The translations under genes were made by a program, and so were the position numbers. Below, piece by piece: positions 10,101 to 18,062 of a stretch of 37,066 bases of DNA. Below the pieces are notes generated by a model. The model searched no databases and was not told the origin of the DNA. It was given only the letters and a program-made list of their open reading frames with translations. How positions within the stretch are numbered: the stretch's first letter is position 1; each line of letters begins with the position of its first letter. This DNA is from an uncultured Bacteroidota bacterium (GTDB taxonomy: Bacteria; Bacteroidota; Bacteroidia; Chitinophagales; Chitinophagaceae). Location: positions 1-37,066 of the forward strand of contig CAIVKC010000020.1 in NCBI GenBank assembly GCA_903906365.1, written 5' to 3'.

Positions 10101-10878
10101 GACCTTCGTTATCCAGTAACATAGAAAAGACTCCGCCTGGTTTGAGCCCGTTTTCCTTTCTAAGGCGTTTTATGAGTGAGTGTTTTGTATCAATGACAAT
10201 AATCCCGTTTCCATTTAAAGTACTAAGCCAAATTTGCCCTTTGCTATCTTCCAGCATGCAATGTATAATGGGTTCAATACCGCCACTAAAATAGGACAAC
10301 AGATTTTCGCCATCGTAACGATAAAGTGCCTGGTTGGTTGCTATCCACATAAACCCCTTACTGTCCTGAAAAAAACTTGTAATGTTAGTACCAAGCAGGC
10401 CTTGTTGCTCACCTAAGTCATAGATCAGATCCTGGGTGCCGGTTTTCAAATAAGGATGGCCAGCTTTTATCAGTTTAGGTTGTTCCAGAATAGAAGTCTC
10501 AAAACGAAATGTTTTGGAAGGAAGTGTATTATAATCAAATGCGGTATCGGGAAGCTTGTCAACATCGAAAGCAACCTCTTCTGGCTTTTTGGGAAATGGC
10601 AAAAAACCTGCACTGTCAAATATTTTTATGGGGAGTTTATTAAAATCAAATGGTTTAATGGTTGGTTTCACATTAGCAACACTGTCGTTCCATTTTATTT
10701 GTTTTTCAGGGCTAAAATGGAAAGGCTTGCTGATGGGTTGCGGGAACGCGGTATCATCTGATTGCAAAGGAACCTCTGTAAAGTGTTTACAGCCTAAAAT
10801 GAAAAAGAAATAAATTCCAGCTATCAATATTTTTGAAGCAGTTATTGTTTTAGGCATTAGTCGTGAATGTTTATGCAT
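7156..10878 (-). CDS. Beta-propeller two-component sensor histidine kinase (no receiver domain)
   Basis: A 1240-residue membrane sensor. The N-terminus has a hydrophobic signal with a lipobox-like ILGC (Cys30). From about residue 165 to 790 there are repeated two-component-regulator propeller units of the type D-x-x-G-x-(I/L)-W-(I/V)-x-T-x-x-G, forming a periplasmic ligand-binding propeller. A Y_Y_Y-like domain follows (LNLPPGDYAFKVASM near 900), then a membrane helix near 940. The cytoplasmic kinase has the phosphoacceptor HEIQNPLNFVNNF (His about 1003) and an ATPase domain with N box LLNLFNNAFYAV (about 1134), G1 DNGGGIP and G2 GTGLGLS. Unlike hybrid HTCS proteins it ends after the ATPase, and no response regulator gene is in the window, so its partner is elsewhere. 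The signal is probably a glycan or other extracellular ligand by family analogy. The start may be Met1 or Met8 (10857). Confidence 0.92.
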   Translation of the reverse strand: MHKHSRLMPKTITASKILIAGIYFFFILGCKHFTEVPLQSDDTAFPQPISKPFHFSPEKQIKWNDSVANVKPTIKPFDFNKLPIKIFDSAGFLPFPKKPEEVAFDVDKLPDTAFDYNTLPSKTFRFETSILEQPKLIKAGHPYLKTGTQDLIYDLGEQQGLLGTNITSFFQDSKGFMWIATNQALYRYDGENLLSYFSGGIEPIIHCMLEDSKGQIWLSTLNGNGIIVIDTKHSLIKRLRKENGLKPGGVFSMLLDNEGRVWTASINNGLTIIDEAHHTLKFLDKTRGMLFNGSVGLAKDKDNNVWATTFGAGLNIIDLNKGKIRHLNKANGLTIDTLTSIIQDNMNRICVASVHGEINIIDPQQKTILHYNEQQGLKKVLTFGMINDKKGNLWLGTGFSNNPGAGVEIINTSKGLIKILNSEKGIDGNHINNIAKDKLGQIWLATTTGLNLLNRGGNDVEHIGKKYISTVSEDNYGQVWIGIYGGDPGVDILDPDTRTVRSFTKVQGLCNDSLQNIINDHGNMWVATNGGVDMIDSARRTITHFGKEAGLTTVNASILLFDRKGRTWFGSILDRAGFDQFDPSTKKIRHFFLEHGVNDTIVSDARQDQKGQIWAVTFSGGVFVVDPEKNTIKYLDDVPGLKEHANKIILSDHNNNMWIGTGNGIYIVNANRDSITSFSASNGLLRDDVNSLNEYNGRIYAGSGSGLSIITPPNSANEKWQVHTIGKGQGISKEAATYQSNTITKKGQFIWGDKGISLLNYDGDKEKVIPSTHITGIDIFNQPQRFPEKQLSDIHEGDTLWSIKKDTFYLKGQSPVNASFLSGSNIQWDSTTTAYNMPVNLRLPYYQNYLQFHFTQIHIGSEDTVWYRYILLGIDKKWSEKTYNPYSQNYLNLPPGDYAFKVASMFNGKWNDPTTFDFVILPPWWKTWWAYLLYVFGFSGLVWATALYRSRQLIRKNILLEEKIALRTIQLEHSIEELKSTQTQLIQSEKMASLGELTAGIAHEIQNPLNFVNNFSEVNVELLNELRDGPLQKLPETEKEEADQLIEDLNQNLQKIAYHGKRADSIVKGMLQHSRSNTGLKESTDINALADEYLRLSYHGLRAKDKGFNASMNTNLDNSVGKINIIPQDIGRVLLNLFNNAFYAVTEKKKSAGAGYEPTVSLSTKKTDNNITISVKDNGGGIPQKVLDKIFQPFFTTKPTGQGTGLGLSLSYDIVKAHGGEIKAITREGVFTEFIITLPL

Positions 10879-10928
10879 TAATTTGAAAGATAATTCTATT
10901 ATAAAATGCGATCCTGTCTTATCTTGGT

Positions 10929-11185
10929 CTCCAATCTTAATTCCCCACCTTGTGCCCTCACAGTTTTCTGGCTCTGGCTCAATCCCGGTCCTGCCCTATG
11001 TCCTGTTTGGTGGGTAATGAAGTAAGGCTGAAAAAAATATATCAACCATTTTCTGAGTGAAGCCGCCGCTTTTGTCTTTAACGTTTATGGTAACCTTATA
11101 ATGGGTTTTTTGGGTGTTCAGTGAAACAGTTGGTTCATAACCAGCAACTGCTGCTTTGTTTTTTTCGCTTACTGCATAAAATGGT
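10929..11185 (-). pseudogene. Remnant of a second histidine kinase C-terminus (ATPase domain)
   Basis: Reading the minus strand from 11185, the DNA encodes FYAVSEKNKAAVAGYEPTVS and continues as a clear homologue of the last about 85 residues of the neighbouring kinase (FYAVTEKKKSAGAGYEPTVS). The G1 box is degraded from DNGGGIP to DKSGGFT. A one-base shift near IFF/QPYF moves the rest into another frame, where the G2 box GTGLGLS has become GHRAGPGLSQS. There is no start, no histidine box and no upstream portion. It sits only 50 bases upstream of the intact kinase, consistent with decay of a tandem duplicate. Confidence 0.8.
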
Positions 11186-11554
11186 CAGGGCTGGTTTTTA
11201 AGGAAGGATGATGCTTTGAAGATAATTAAAATTTACATTAGTTTAAAAAAATATAATGTGTAAGTTAATAATATCTAGTTCCTTAAAAATATGTTTATTT
11301 TATGTTGCCAAATTACTAAACTGAACGCCAACGCTTCCTCATTTTTTAAGCCCGGAGGTATAACATGGACATTCCTATAAGTTATGAAATTACCTAAGTA
11401 GCAGTGAAAGTCTAAATTAGCGCTGTGCTAAAATTGGGAAGGTTTCAATACGATGAATGTTTAGCGATTGTATTTGTAGATTTAAACAAACAGAACGGAA
11501 ACTTATCTAAATCTTTAAGAAAGCACCCCTGTCTAATTTTCTACGATTTGCAGT
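11186..11554. other. AT-rich intergenic stretch
   Basis: Nothing codes convincingly here. The stretch separates the kinase remnant from the decayed AraC gene and would carry the original AraC promoter. No operator or repeat was recognised. Confidence 0.35.
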
Positions 11555-12424
11555 ATGAGGAAGGAGAAAAACTCCCAAATAAATGATTTCAATTCGGAGC
11601 TAAAATTGCAAGGCTTTATAGCCTGTGAAATCGAAAGCAAAGTGGTTCGTACATACAAGCGCAAGGATTTTTATAAAATGTGCATGAACACTGGCCAGAA
11701 CAACATTAAATGGGCGGACAGAAGCTATGAAACAAACGGAACAATTTTGTTTTTCTGTAATCCTCACTTTCCTTATTCATGGGAAATCATTTCCTCCTCT
11801 TATAAGGATTTTGACTGCCTTTTTTCCGAAGTTTTTTAAAAGTTAATGACTGAAGCGAGAGCCTGCAATAGTTCCCCTTGTTTAAATTAGGCGGCACCCT
11901 GGTCCTCACCCTCAAAATGAACAAATTGATTTCATTGCATCCATCTTTGCAAGGAAGATTGCAAAGCAGCAAACAGACTATACTTTTAAAGATCAGCTTA
12001 TTCGCGACTACCTAATTCCCATCATTCATGAGGCACTGAAAATGCAGCCCTCCGATAATACTTCGGTACAATAGAATGCTGCTTCACGAATTACTTCCGT
12101 CTTTGCGGAACTGCCTGAAAGACAGTTTCCTTTTGAAAAAATAGACCATCCCTTGCAGTTAAGAACAGCACAGGACTATGCAAATAAATTGGGTTTTCAA
12201 GTAAATCATCTCAGCGATCTGTTAAAGAGGTAACAGGTAAATCAACCACAGCACTTATTACCGAACACATGGTAACCGAGGCTAAAGCGCTCCTGCAGCA
12301 CACAGAGTGGAGTGTTTCACAAATAGCCTATGCGTTTGGTTTTGATTATCCAACCTGTTTTAATAATTTCTTTAGACGGCTTACAGGAATGAACCCATCA
12401 GCACTAGGGGCACAAGCTGTTTGA
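11555..12424 (+). pseudogene. Decayed AraC family transcriptional regulator
   Basis: Three reading-frame pieces together match one AraC regulator of about 285 residues. The N-terminal piece (11555-11839) starts MRKEKNSQINDFNSELKLQG and contains YKRKDFYKMCMNTGQ and NPHFPYSWEIISS, then stops. The middle piece, in another frame, reads DFIASIFARKIAKQQTDYTF, then LIPIIHEALKMQPSDN, an in-frame TAG, and LRTAQDYANKLGFQVNHLSD. A further shift near 12228 gives the DNA-binding end, with ALLQHTEWSVSQIAYAFGFD and FNNFFRRLTGMNPSAL before TGA at 12422-12424. At least two frameshifts and several stops make it inactive. It lies just upstream of the acetyltransferase and efflux genes, which relatives of this regulator commonly accompany, so it was probably their activator or repressor. 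Confidence 0.88.
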
Positions 12425-12500
12425 AAGTTTTAATCATCTGTTTGAATATCTTTACCAGCAAATTCATTGGTCGTAGTACCTTAGCGGTATAGCATCAAAT

Positions 12501-13061
12501 ATGGAGAATGACATTTTTGAAAGATTACTGAACGGAGAAACCATTCGGCCTCAAAACCCCGAAGCGAGTAAACTTCTGGAGGCTTGTTATGCCACTAAGA
12601 AGTTAACAGTTCAAATGAATATCGCCGAGGATCCGGCGGTGATAAGGCACTTGTTAGGTGAAATAACAGGTTCAGAGATTGACGAAAGCGTCGCTGTGTT
12701 TACACCGCTTTACATTAACTACGGAAAGAACACGAAGATCGGCAAAAACGTATTCATCAACTTCGATTGTGTTTTCCTTGACCTGGGAGGTATTACTATT
12801 GAAGACAACGTTTTAATAGCACCCAAAGTTTGCTTACTATCTGAAACACATCCTATTTCACCCAAAGAAAGAGGCTCACTTGTTCCTGGGCACATACGCA
12901 TCAAAAAAGGTGCATGGATTGGTGCTGGTGCAATAATTCTGCCGGGTGTAACCATTGGGGAAAACGCAGTGGTTGCAGCAGGTGCAGTCATTTCCACAGA
13001 CGTACCTGCAAATACAGTAGTAGCTGGCATACCTGCAAGAATTATTAAAGCCATTCAGTAA
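12501..13061 (+). CDS. Hexapeptide-repeat sugar O-acetyltransferase (maltose/galactoside acetyltransferase type)
   Basis: A 186-residue enzyme of the left-handed beta-helix acetyltransferase family, which moves an acetyl group from acetyl-CoA to a hydroxyl of a sugar or similar acceptor in the cytoplasm. An N-terminal helical cap (1-60) precedes hexapeptide repeats from about 65 to 180: INYGKNTKIGKNVFINFDCV, then IEDNVLIAPKVCL and IRIKKGAWIGAGAIILPGV, then VTIGENAVVAAGAVISTDV. The catalytic histidine is in LLSETHPI (about residue 116) and the AGIPARIIK end is typical. Length is normal. It is followed after 18 bases by the efflux gene, so the two form an operon. The acceptor is unknown. Confidence 0.88.
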   Translation: MENDIFERLLNGETIRPQNPEASKLLEACYATKKLTVQMNIAEDPAVIRHLLGEITGSEIDESVAVFTPLYINYGKNTKIGKNVFINFDCVFLDLGGITIEDNVLIAPKVCLLSETHPISPKERGSLVPGHIRIKKGAWIGAGAIILPGVTIGENAVVAAGAVISTDVPANTVVAGIPARIIKAIQ

Positions 13062-13079
13062 TTATGAGCTTTTTATTTT

Positions 13080-14318
13080 ATGAAAAATAATAATTTTAAT
13101 GTGGTTTTAGTAATGGGGCTATTAACAGCAATTGCTCCCTTATCAATTGATATGTATCTGCCGGCATTCCCTTCTATTTCACGCAACTTACATACAACAG
13201 TTTCACAAGTAACCCTCTCGCTTTCAAGCTTCTTCATTGGAATTTCCGTTGGACAGTTATTATACGGTCCATTCCTTGAACGCTTTGGACGAAAAAGACC
13301 CTTGTATGTAGGACTTCTGCTATTCTCTGGAGCATCTGTAGGTTGCGCATTGGCTACTTCGGTACAAAGCCTGATTGTACTACGTTTAATTCAGGGTTTA
13401 GGGGGCTGTGTAGGCATGGTGGCAGCGCGAGCGATGGTAAGAGATTTATTCACTACAAAAGAAAATGCAAAGGTGTTTTCGATGCTCATGCTGGTAGTGT
13501 CAGTATCCCCAATCGTTGCCCCAACATTAGGTGGATATATAACCGCTACTTTCGGTTGGAGATATGTTTTTGCAGCATTGATTGTTGTTGTTCTGAGCAT
13601 TTTAGTGGGGGCTTATTTTATCCTGCCGGAGAGTAAAGGGCCAAATATCACTTTTTCGTTAAAACCCATTCAGATACTTAGAAATTACACCACAGTTCTT
13701 AAACATCCGCATTTTCTTACCTATGCAATAACAGGTGCCGTTTCTTATGCAGGACTATATGCTTATATCGGTGGTGCTCCCTATGTGTTCATGGAGCTTT
13801 TCAAAGTATCAGTAGCACATTTCGGTTGGATATTTGCCTTTATTGCAGCAGGGTTAATCAGTGCAAGCCAGGTAAATAACATTCTATTAAAGCGTTACAG
13901 CAGTCAGCAAATCATTAAAGTGGCTTCAAGTTGCCAAAGCATAATAGGGACGCTCTTTATTTGCTTTGCCATGTTTGGATGGATCAGTTTGCCGTTCACA
14001 ATCATGTTCTCATTTTTATTCCTTGCTTGTCAAGGATTCATCTTTCCAAATGCAACGGCGCTGGCTTTAGCCCCATTTGCTAATAATGCTGGCAACGCAT
14101 CGGGTTTAATCGGTTCAATACAAATGACAGTCGGTGCAAGTGCTTCAGCTATGATAAGCATATTTCAAAACCATTCTGCATTACCAATGTCTGTTGTAAT
14201 GACATTTTGTGCTGTATCTGCGCTTTCTGCTTTTTTATTGGGAAAAAAATACCTGATTAATGATGTTTACGATAGCAACTTCAAATGCCAGGACATTGAA
14301 ATGGTTGCTGATTTTTAA
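13080..14318 (+). CDS. Bcr/CflA family multidrug efflux MFS transporter
   Basis: A 412-residue inner-membrane drug:proton antiporter with twelve predicted helices. Key motifs are APLSIDMYLPAFPSI in helix 1 (the Bcr/CflA signature), FLERFGRKRPLYVG in loop 2-3 (MFS motif A), RLIQGLGGCVGMVAARAMVR in helix 4, and SPIVAPTLGGYI in helix 5 (motif C of drug antiporters). Length matches bicyclomycin/chloramphenicol exporters; the substrate cannot be read. It follows the acetyltransferase by 18 bases and is probably translated from the same message. The regulator that should control this pair is a pseudogene, so expression may be unregulated or silent. The ATG at 13080 gives a short cytoplasmic N-terminus as usual. 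Confidence 0.9.
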   Translation: MKNNNFNVVLVMGLLTAIAPLSIDMYLPAFPSISRNLHTTVSQVTLSLSSFFIGISVGQLLYGPFLERFGRKRPLYVGLLLFSGASVGCALATSVQSLIVLRLIQGLGGCVGMVAARAMVRDLFTTKENAKVFSMLMLVVSVSPIVAPTLGGYITATFGWRYVFAALIVVVLSILVGAYFILPESKGPNITFSLKPIQILRNYTTVLKHPHFLTYAITGAVSYAGLYAYIGGAPYVFMELFKVSVAHFGWIFAFIAAGLISASQVNNILLKRYSSQQIIKVASSCQSIIGTLFICFAMFGWISLPFTIMFSFLFLACQGFIFPNATALALAPFANNAGNASGLIGSIQMTVGASASAMISIFQNHSALPMSVVMTFCAVSALSAFLLGKKYLINDVYDSNFKCQDIEMVADF

Positions 14319-14487
14319 AAAAATAGTAGAGTAATTGTTTGAATTACAAAAAGTATAAAACAATACAGATATAAGTAGGCTGCACTGTTCTTGCAGCGAG
14401 AATGTATAATCTTGCATCCGCTAATGATTTGTTTTCGCAGCTACCACTAACCTAAACAGGTTATAAAGGCGGAAACGGGGTCAATAC

Positions 14488-14526
14488 AATAGTGAGTAGT
14501 TCACCTTAATTGAACTAGTCACTATT
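14488..14526. repeat. Near-perfect inverted repeat (16-base arms)
   Basis: The arms AATAGTGAGTAGTTCA (14488-14503) and TGAACTAGTCACTATT (14511-14526) are reverse complements at 15 of 16 positions around a seven-base spacer. It lies 65 bases before the transposase remnant and 170 bases after the efflux gene. It could be a transcription-factor operator, an insertion-sequence end or a terminator-like hairpin; the lack of a T-run argues against the last. Confidence 0.65.
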
Positions 14527-14591
14527 TAATCTGGCAATTGTGATTAACCTTAAGTAACCACACTTATTAATTATTCCCAAAATGTCAGCTC

Positions 14592-15105
14592 ATGAAATCA
14601 GAGTTTAAGTTGTTCAAAAGCAAACTAGGATTGCTCAATTTATCGAAACATTTAGCCACTGTCTCCCAGGCATGCAAGGTCATGGGTTTTTGCCGTGACA
14701 GCTTCTACCGAATAAAAGAGTTGTACGATCCAGGCGGAGAGCCAGTGCTCTAGGAAATAAGCCGCAGAAAACCAATTCTTAAGGACAGGATCCCCGAAGA
14801 GATTGAGGAAGCCGTCGTCAAGATGGCCTTTGAGTTCCCTATTTCTGTTCAGCAGCGGGCCTTTAGCGAGATTTGCAAGCAAGGCATTGCGCTATCAGCC
14901 GGTGGTGTCCGCAACATTTGGCTGAGGAACAAGCTGGAGGTCTTTAATAAGCTCTTGAAGACTTTGGAAGAGGGTGTGGCTAAAGTCACTATCGTCCTTG
15001 CAGAAGCCCAAGTGATCGCTACGGAGCCGAAAAAAGAAAAGCTCGAAGCCTTTGGGGAGATGTGGATAGCGTATCCAGGTTACCTGGGCGCTCAAAACAC
15101 AAACT
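14592..15105 (+). pseudogene. Truncated transposase (IS481/IS3-like DDE family), N-terminal part only
   Basis: From the ATG at 14592 the frame gives a helix-turn-helix segment typical of these transposases: LNLSKHLATVSQACKVMGFC, then RDSFYRIKELYDPGGEP. An in-frame TAG at 14751-14753 interrupts the L-x-E-I-S-R-(R/K)-K-P motif. The frame continues with ILKDRIPEEIEEAVVKMAFE, GGVRNIWLRNKLEVF and GYLGAQ near 15095. In intact relatives GYLGAQDT is followed by the catalytic DDE core; here the sequence changes abruptly into rhs-derived DNA at about 15106-15110, so the core is gone. The element is dead, through both a stop and a truncation. The family name is from recall of the motif order. Confidence 0.8.
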
Positions 15106-15109
15106 CTGA

Positions 15110-16163
15110 CGGCGATAACGATGCAAAAGAACGGATATTTGTCTATTTTAGTGAGTAATGAAACCCAGGGATGGGATGTTTTCTTTGATAATTTAATTGT
15201 ACAGGATAGGCAGGGACCGGTACTTGAAGAGAATCATTATTATCCGTTCGGGTTTTCCATGCAAGGCATATCCGACCGTGCCCTCAAAGCAAATTACGCG
15301 GAAAACAGGTATAAGTTTCATGGAAAGGAATTTCAGAACAAAGAATTTGCCGACGCGTCGGGTCTTGAATGGTTAGATTTCGGAGAGAGACTATGATCCA
15401 CAAATTATGCGATGGACTACAATAGACCCCAAAGCAGATAAGTATGTTTGGTCGTCTCCATATGATTTTGTAGATGAGAACCCTGTTAGCAGAATTGACC
15501 CAACGGGCAAGCATTGGTTTTATTATCAAGGGAAAGAAGATAAAGATAAGGCCTGGCATTGGCAAAAAAGGCCACAAGGCTACATACGTCAATGGAGATG
15601 GGAAGAGTGTCACAACAAAGAAGGGTTACCAATATCTCGTGACTTTTACATATGACCAAGGGCACACTTCGGAAGGTGCAAAACAGAGTACGCTTACGGT
15701 TTACAACCGAAATAAAGTAGCTGTACAATCTACTGCTTTTCCTGGAGCTGGCTTATTTACAGGCAATTTTAATGAAGCTGCTAAGGGCAATTACAGAATA
15801 AACCTTAGTCAACGAAGTGTGATGCCGAAAGTCAAGTATAACAGTGATAACGATAATGCCAACCCTCCCTCGGGTACTGGGATACAAGAAATCGAGAATG
15901 GGACTATAGTTCAACATCGGGATGGATCGACAGATAATGTAAACTCAGATTATGGAAACTATCGAATAAGGTTGACACCAACTGATGGTAGCACGGATCG
16001 AGGATTATATTTGCACAGGAAAGACAGATGGCATAATAGCAGAACACATAGGTGTGTATGCGAAAAAGATCAAACTGCTCTGCAATACATTTGGGAGCAT
16101 CCGGAAATAAAAGGAATAGTTCCTCTTGCGGTTGATGAACCCCATGATACACCACAGCAATAA
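15110..16163 (+). pseudogene. Orphan rhs 3' remnant, module 1: Rhs core end plus L,D-transpeptidase-like toxin tip
   Basis: The piece begins inside the conserved Rhs core (MQKNGYLSILVSNETQGWDV), then LEENHYYPFGFSMQGISDRA and DFGER. A frameshift at about 15395 moves the core end (YDPQIMRWTTIDPKADKY, DENPVSRIDPTGKHW) to a second frame. A further shift at the A-run 15564-15569 places the tip in a third frame, ending at 16163. The tip contains GYQYLVTFTYDQGHTSEGAK, LTVYNRNKVAVQSTAFPGAG and AAKGNYRINL, then LYLHRKDRWHNSRTHRCVCE. The order resembles Tlde1/DUF2778-like L,D-transpeptidase toxins, whose catalytic region is H-G then G-C; here both glycines appear as Arg (YLHR, HRC). The large N-terminal Rhs shell is absent. 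It would have acted on peptidoglycan in the periplasm if the assignment is right. Confidence 0.7.
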
Positions 16164-16170
16164 CGTAAAT

Positions 16171-16713
16171 ATGAGATGGACTCTAACGAAAATTACAATC
16201 TGGCTAGGGATTGCTCTATTCTTTTCCTGTAAGGATAATAAGTCGGACGTAAAAAAGGCTAACACATCTGGGTTTAAATTTTTGTCGGGATATTGGATAC
16301 CCAAAGAAATTAAGTGGGGTGGAGATGACCTGAATCCCAAAGAAACAGGCGATGTTTTTAGAGTTGCTAGTTTTAAAACGTTATGCTTTGATACAGCCGG
16401 AAGGTTTATTTTTTTTGCTTCAACGCAAAGGCACCCGAAGAACTACGGTGATTCTATCATTTTTGCAGGGGAGCCAATAGTTAAAATGTACAAGGGCAAT
16501 TGGAGTTTTGAGGACACGCTGCTAAATGTAAGTTATAAGGTTGTTCCTGAAGGCTCGACTGTTGTTGATAGTATTGCAAAGCACGAAAAAATAAGGGTAG
16601 TGTATTCTGGAACAGACACTATGCTGGTCTTTCAAGATAAGTTCTATGTTCGGACAAATAAGTACGATAAAATAAGCTCAAGCACGATTGAGTCGTATAA
16701 AAGGAGTTATTAG
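16171..16713 (+). CDS. Putative immunity lipoprotein for module 1
   Basis: A 180-residue protein starting at MRWTLTKITIWLGIALFF with a lipobox-like FFSC (Cys about residue 19), so it is predicted to be a lipid-anchored periplasmic protein. The mature part has no recognised domain; it contains GFKFLSGYWIPKEIKWGGDD and several aromatic beta-strand-like segments. It begins seven bases after the stop of the module 1 toxin tip, the usual place for an immunity gene, and its predicted periplasmic location fits a cell-wall-acting toxin. An ATG 45 bases earlier would add residues before the signal peptide and is less likely. The immunity role is inference from position and export. Confidence 0.65.
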   Translation: MRWTLTKITIWLGIALFFSCKDNKSDVKKANTSGFKFLSGYWIPKEIKWGGDDLNPKETGDVFRVASFKTLCFDTAGRFIFFASTQRHPKNYGDSIIFAGEPIVKMYKGNWSFEDTLLNVSYKVVPEGSTVVDSIAKHEKIRVVYSGTDTMLVFQDKFYVRTNKYDKISSSTIESYKRSY

Positions 16714-16811
16714 AATCAGTTTGAAACGGAGGGAGTGGATCGGCGATAGCAGCGGCTTTTATTTTTTATAAAAAACTTCTCTAGCTTTACGGTAATGTAA
16801 CCCGTTAGGAG

Positions 16812-16916
16812 ATGAACACTTTCCTGGAACATTTACCGGAGCACAAGCAAAATCAGATGAGAGAGATGGCCGGGATCATCGTGATGGCAGTAAATTGCGA
16901 AAAAATTATCCTGTAA
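16812..16916 (+). pseudogene. N-terminal fragment of a MNT-type nucleotidyltransferase domain gene
   Basis: From the ATG at 16812 a 34-codon frame encodes MNTFLEHLPEHKQNQMREMA and ends AVNCEKIIL before TAA. Small nucleotidyltransferases of Bacteroidota begin this way and continue E-x-I-I-L-F-G-S-Y-A-R-G, the nucleotide-binding motif. Here the DNA switches at that exact point to rhs-derived sequence (VFLDDQFNYIS). The fragment is therefore a breakpoint marker rather than a gene. The identification relies on a short segment. Confidence 0.6.
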
Positions 16917-18048
16917 CTTGGTGTTTTTGGATGATCAGTTCAATTATATCAGTGCTTCCAGCGGGGCGGTATCCGCCGCCAACAGCAGTCACCCGGCAGT
17001 GACGCTGAATACGATTGCCCCCGGGTCGGCGATAACGATGCAGAAGAATGGATATTTGTATGTTTGGGCGAGAAATGAAACCCAGGGATGGGACGTGTTC
17101 TTTGATAATTTAAGTGTACAGCATAAGCGGGGGCCGGTACTGGAGGAAAATCATTATTATCCGTTCGGCCTCTCCATGGCTGGGATATCGGATAAGGCGG
17201 TTAAGACTAATTATGCGGAGAATTTTAAGAGATATAACGGAATAGAGTATGATTCAACTTTTGGAGTAGGTACTTATGAAGCCCAATTCAGAGACCTTGA
17301 CCCGCAAACTGGAAGATGGTGGCAGATAGACCCAGAAGCTGACAATGAGATGGAGAGCCTTTCCCCATATGCTTCTATGTCTGACGATCCGGTATTTAAA
17401 ACTGATCCTCTCGGCGATGAAGATGGAGATTGTTGCGGGGGAATTTTAGGTAAAATAGCTGATGCCGTTATGACTGGTGTTGTTTGGGTTAATGAAAATC
17501 TTAACCCTTTAAATGATGCAGTTGAATTATTTACAGGAAAAGATTATAATCTTGCAGGAGCACCGGCTGTTAACAGGTCTGATGCCGCTTTAGGGCTAGG
17601 CATCACGCTTTTGGGTGGAAAGATGGGTGCAGCAGCATTAAATACGGCTGAGAAGCTTGTTGTTAAAGATGCAATAAAAAATACTGAAAAAACGGCAGCA
17701 AATGTTGTAGAAAAAGATTTAACCAAAGCTGAGCAAAGGGCTGCTAAACTTAGTGAAAATCCCAGATAGGGGAAAGATTTTACAAAAGCAGGTAAGGATG
17801 CGGTAAAGGATGTAAATAAGGCTAAGAACGATGGCAAAATGAAATGTGAGGGTTGTAGTCAAGAGGTTAAACCTGCAGAGAAACACACGAGCGGCAATAG
17901 ACCACCATCAAATGAAGCACACGTCGATCACGTAAAACCCAAATCTAAGGGGGGTAGCGGGACTCCTAATAATGGTCAAGTTTTATGCAGAACTTGTAAT
18001 CTGAATAAAGGAACAAAAACGCCACCAAGAACAACAACAACTCAGTAA
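16914..18048 (+). pseudogene. Orphan rhs 3' remnant, module 2: Rhs core end plus HNH nuclease toxin, broken by one nonsense codon
   Basis: The rhs-derived frame starts near VFLDDQFNYIS and continues through MQKNGYLYVWARNETQGWDV and [20 protein letters not shown] to the core end (YEAQFRDLDPQTGRWWQIDP). The tip (about residues 165 on) has a small hydrophobic/alanine-rich linker, then a TAG at 17767-17769. After the TAG the same frame continues without other lesions: GKDFTKAGKDAVKDVNKAKN, a zinc-binding CEGC, HVDHVKPKSKGGSG, LCRTCNLNKG, ending at 18048. The H-(V)-D-H, G-G, N and C-x-x-C-N-x-x-K-G pattern is a complete HNH endonuclease that would cut DNA in a target cell. No start codon or large Rhs N-terminus precedes it. 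A weak start at 17839 might still allow a 69-residue HNH fragment. Confidence 0.85.
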
Positions 18049-18062
18049 CCCAATTAAATAAA

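Noticed and set aside
8500-10500. Regularly spaced similar segments suggesting a repeat array or CRISPR
   Set aside because: They are degenerate coding repeats of the kinase propeller, not identical direct repeats with spacers. No CRISPR array is present in the window.
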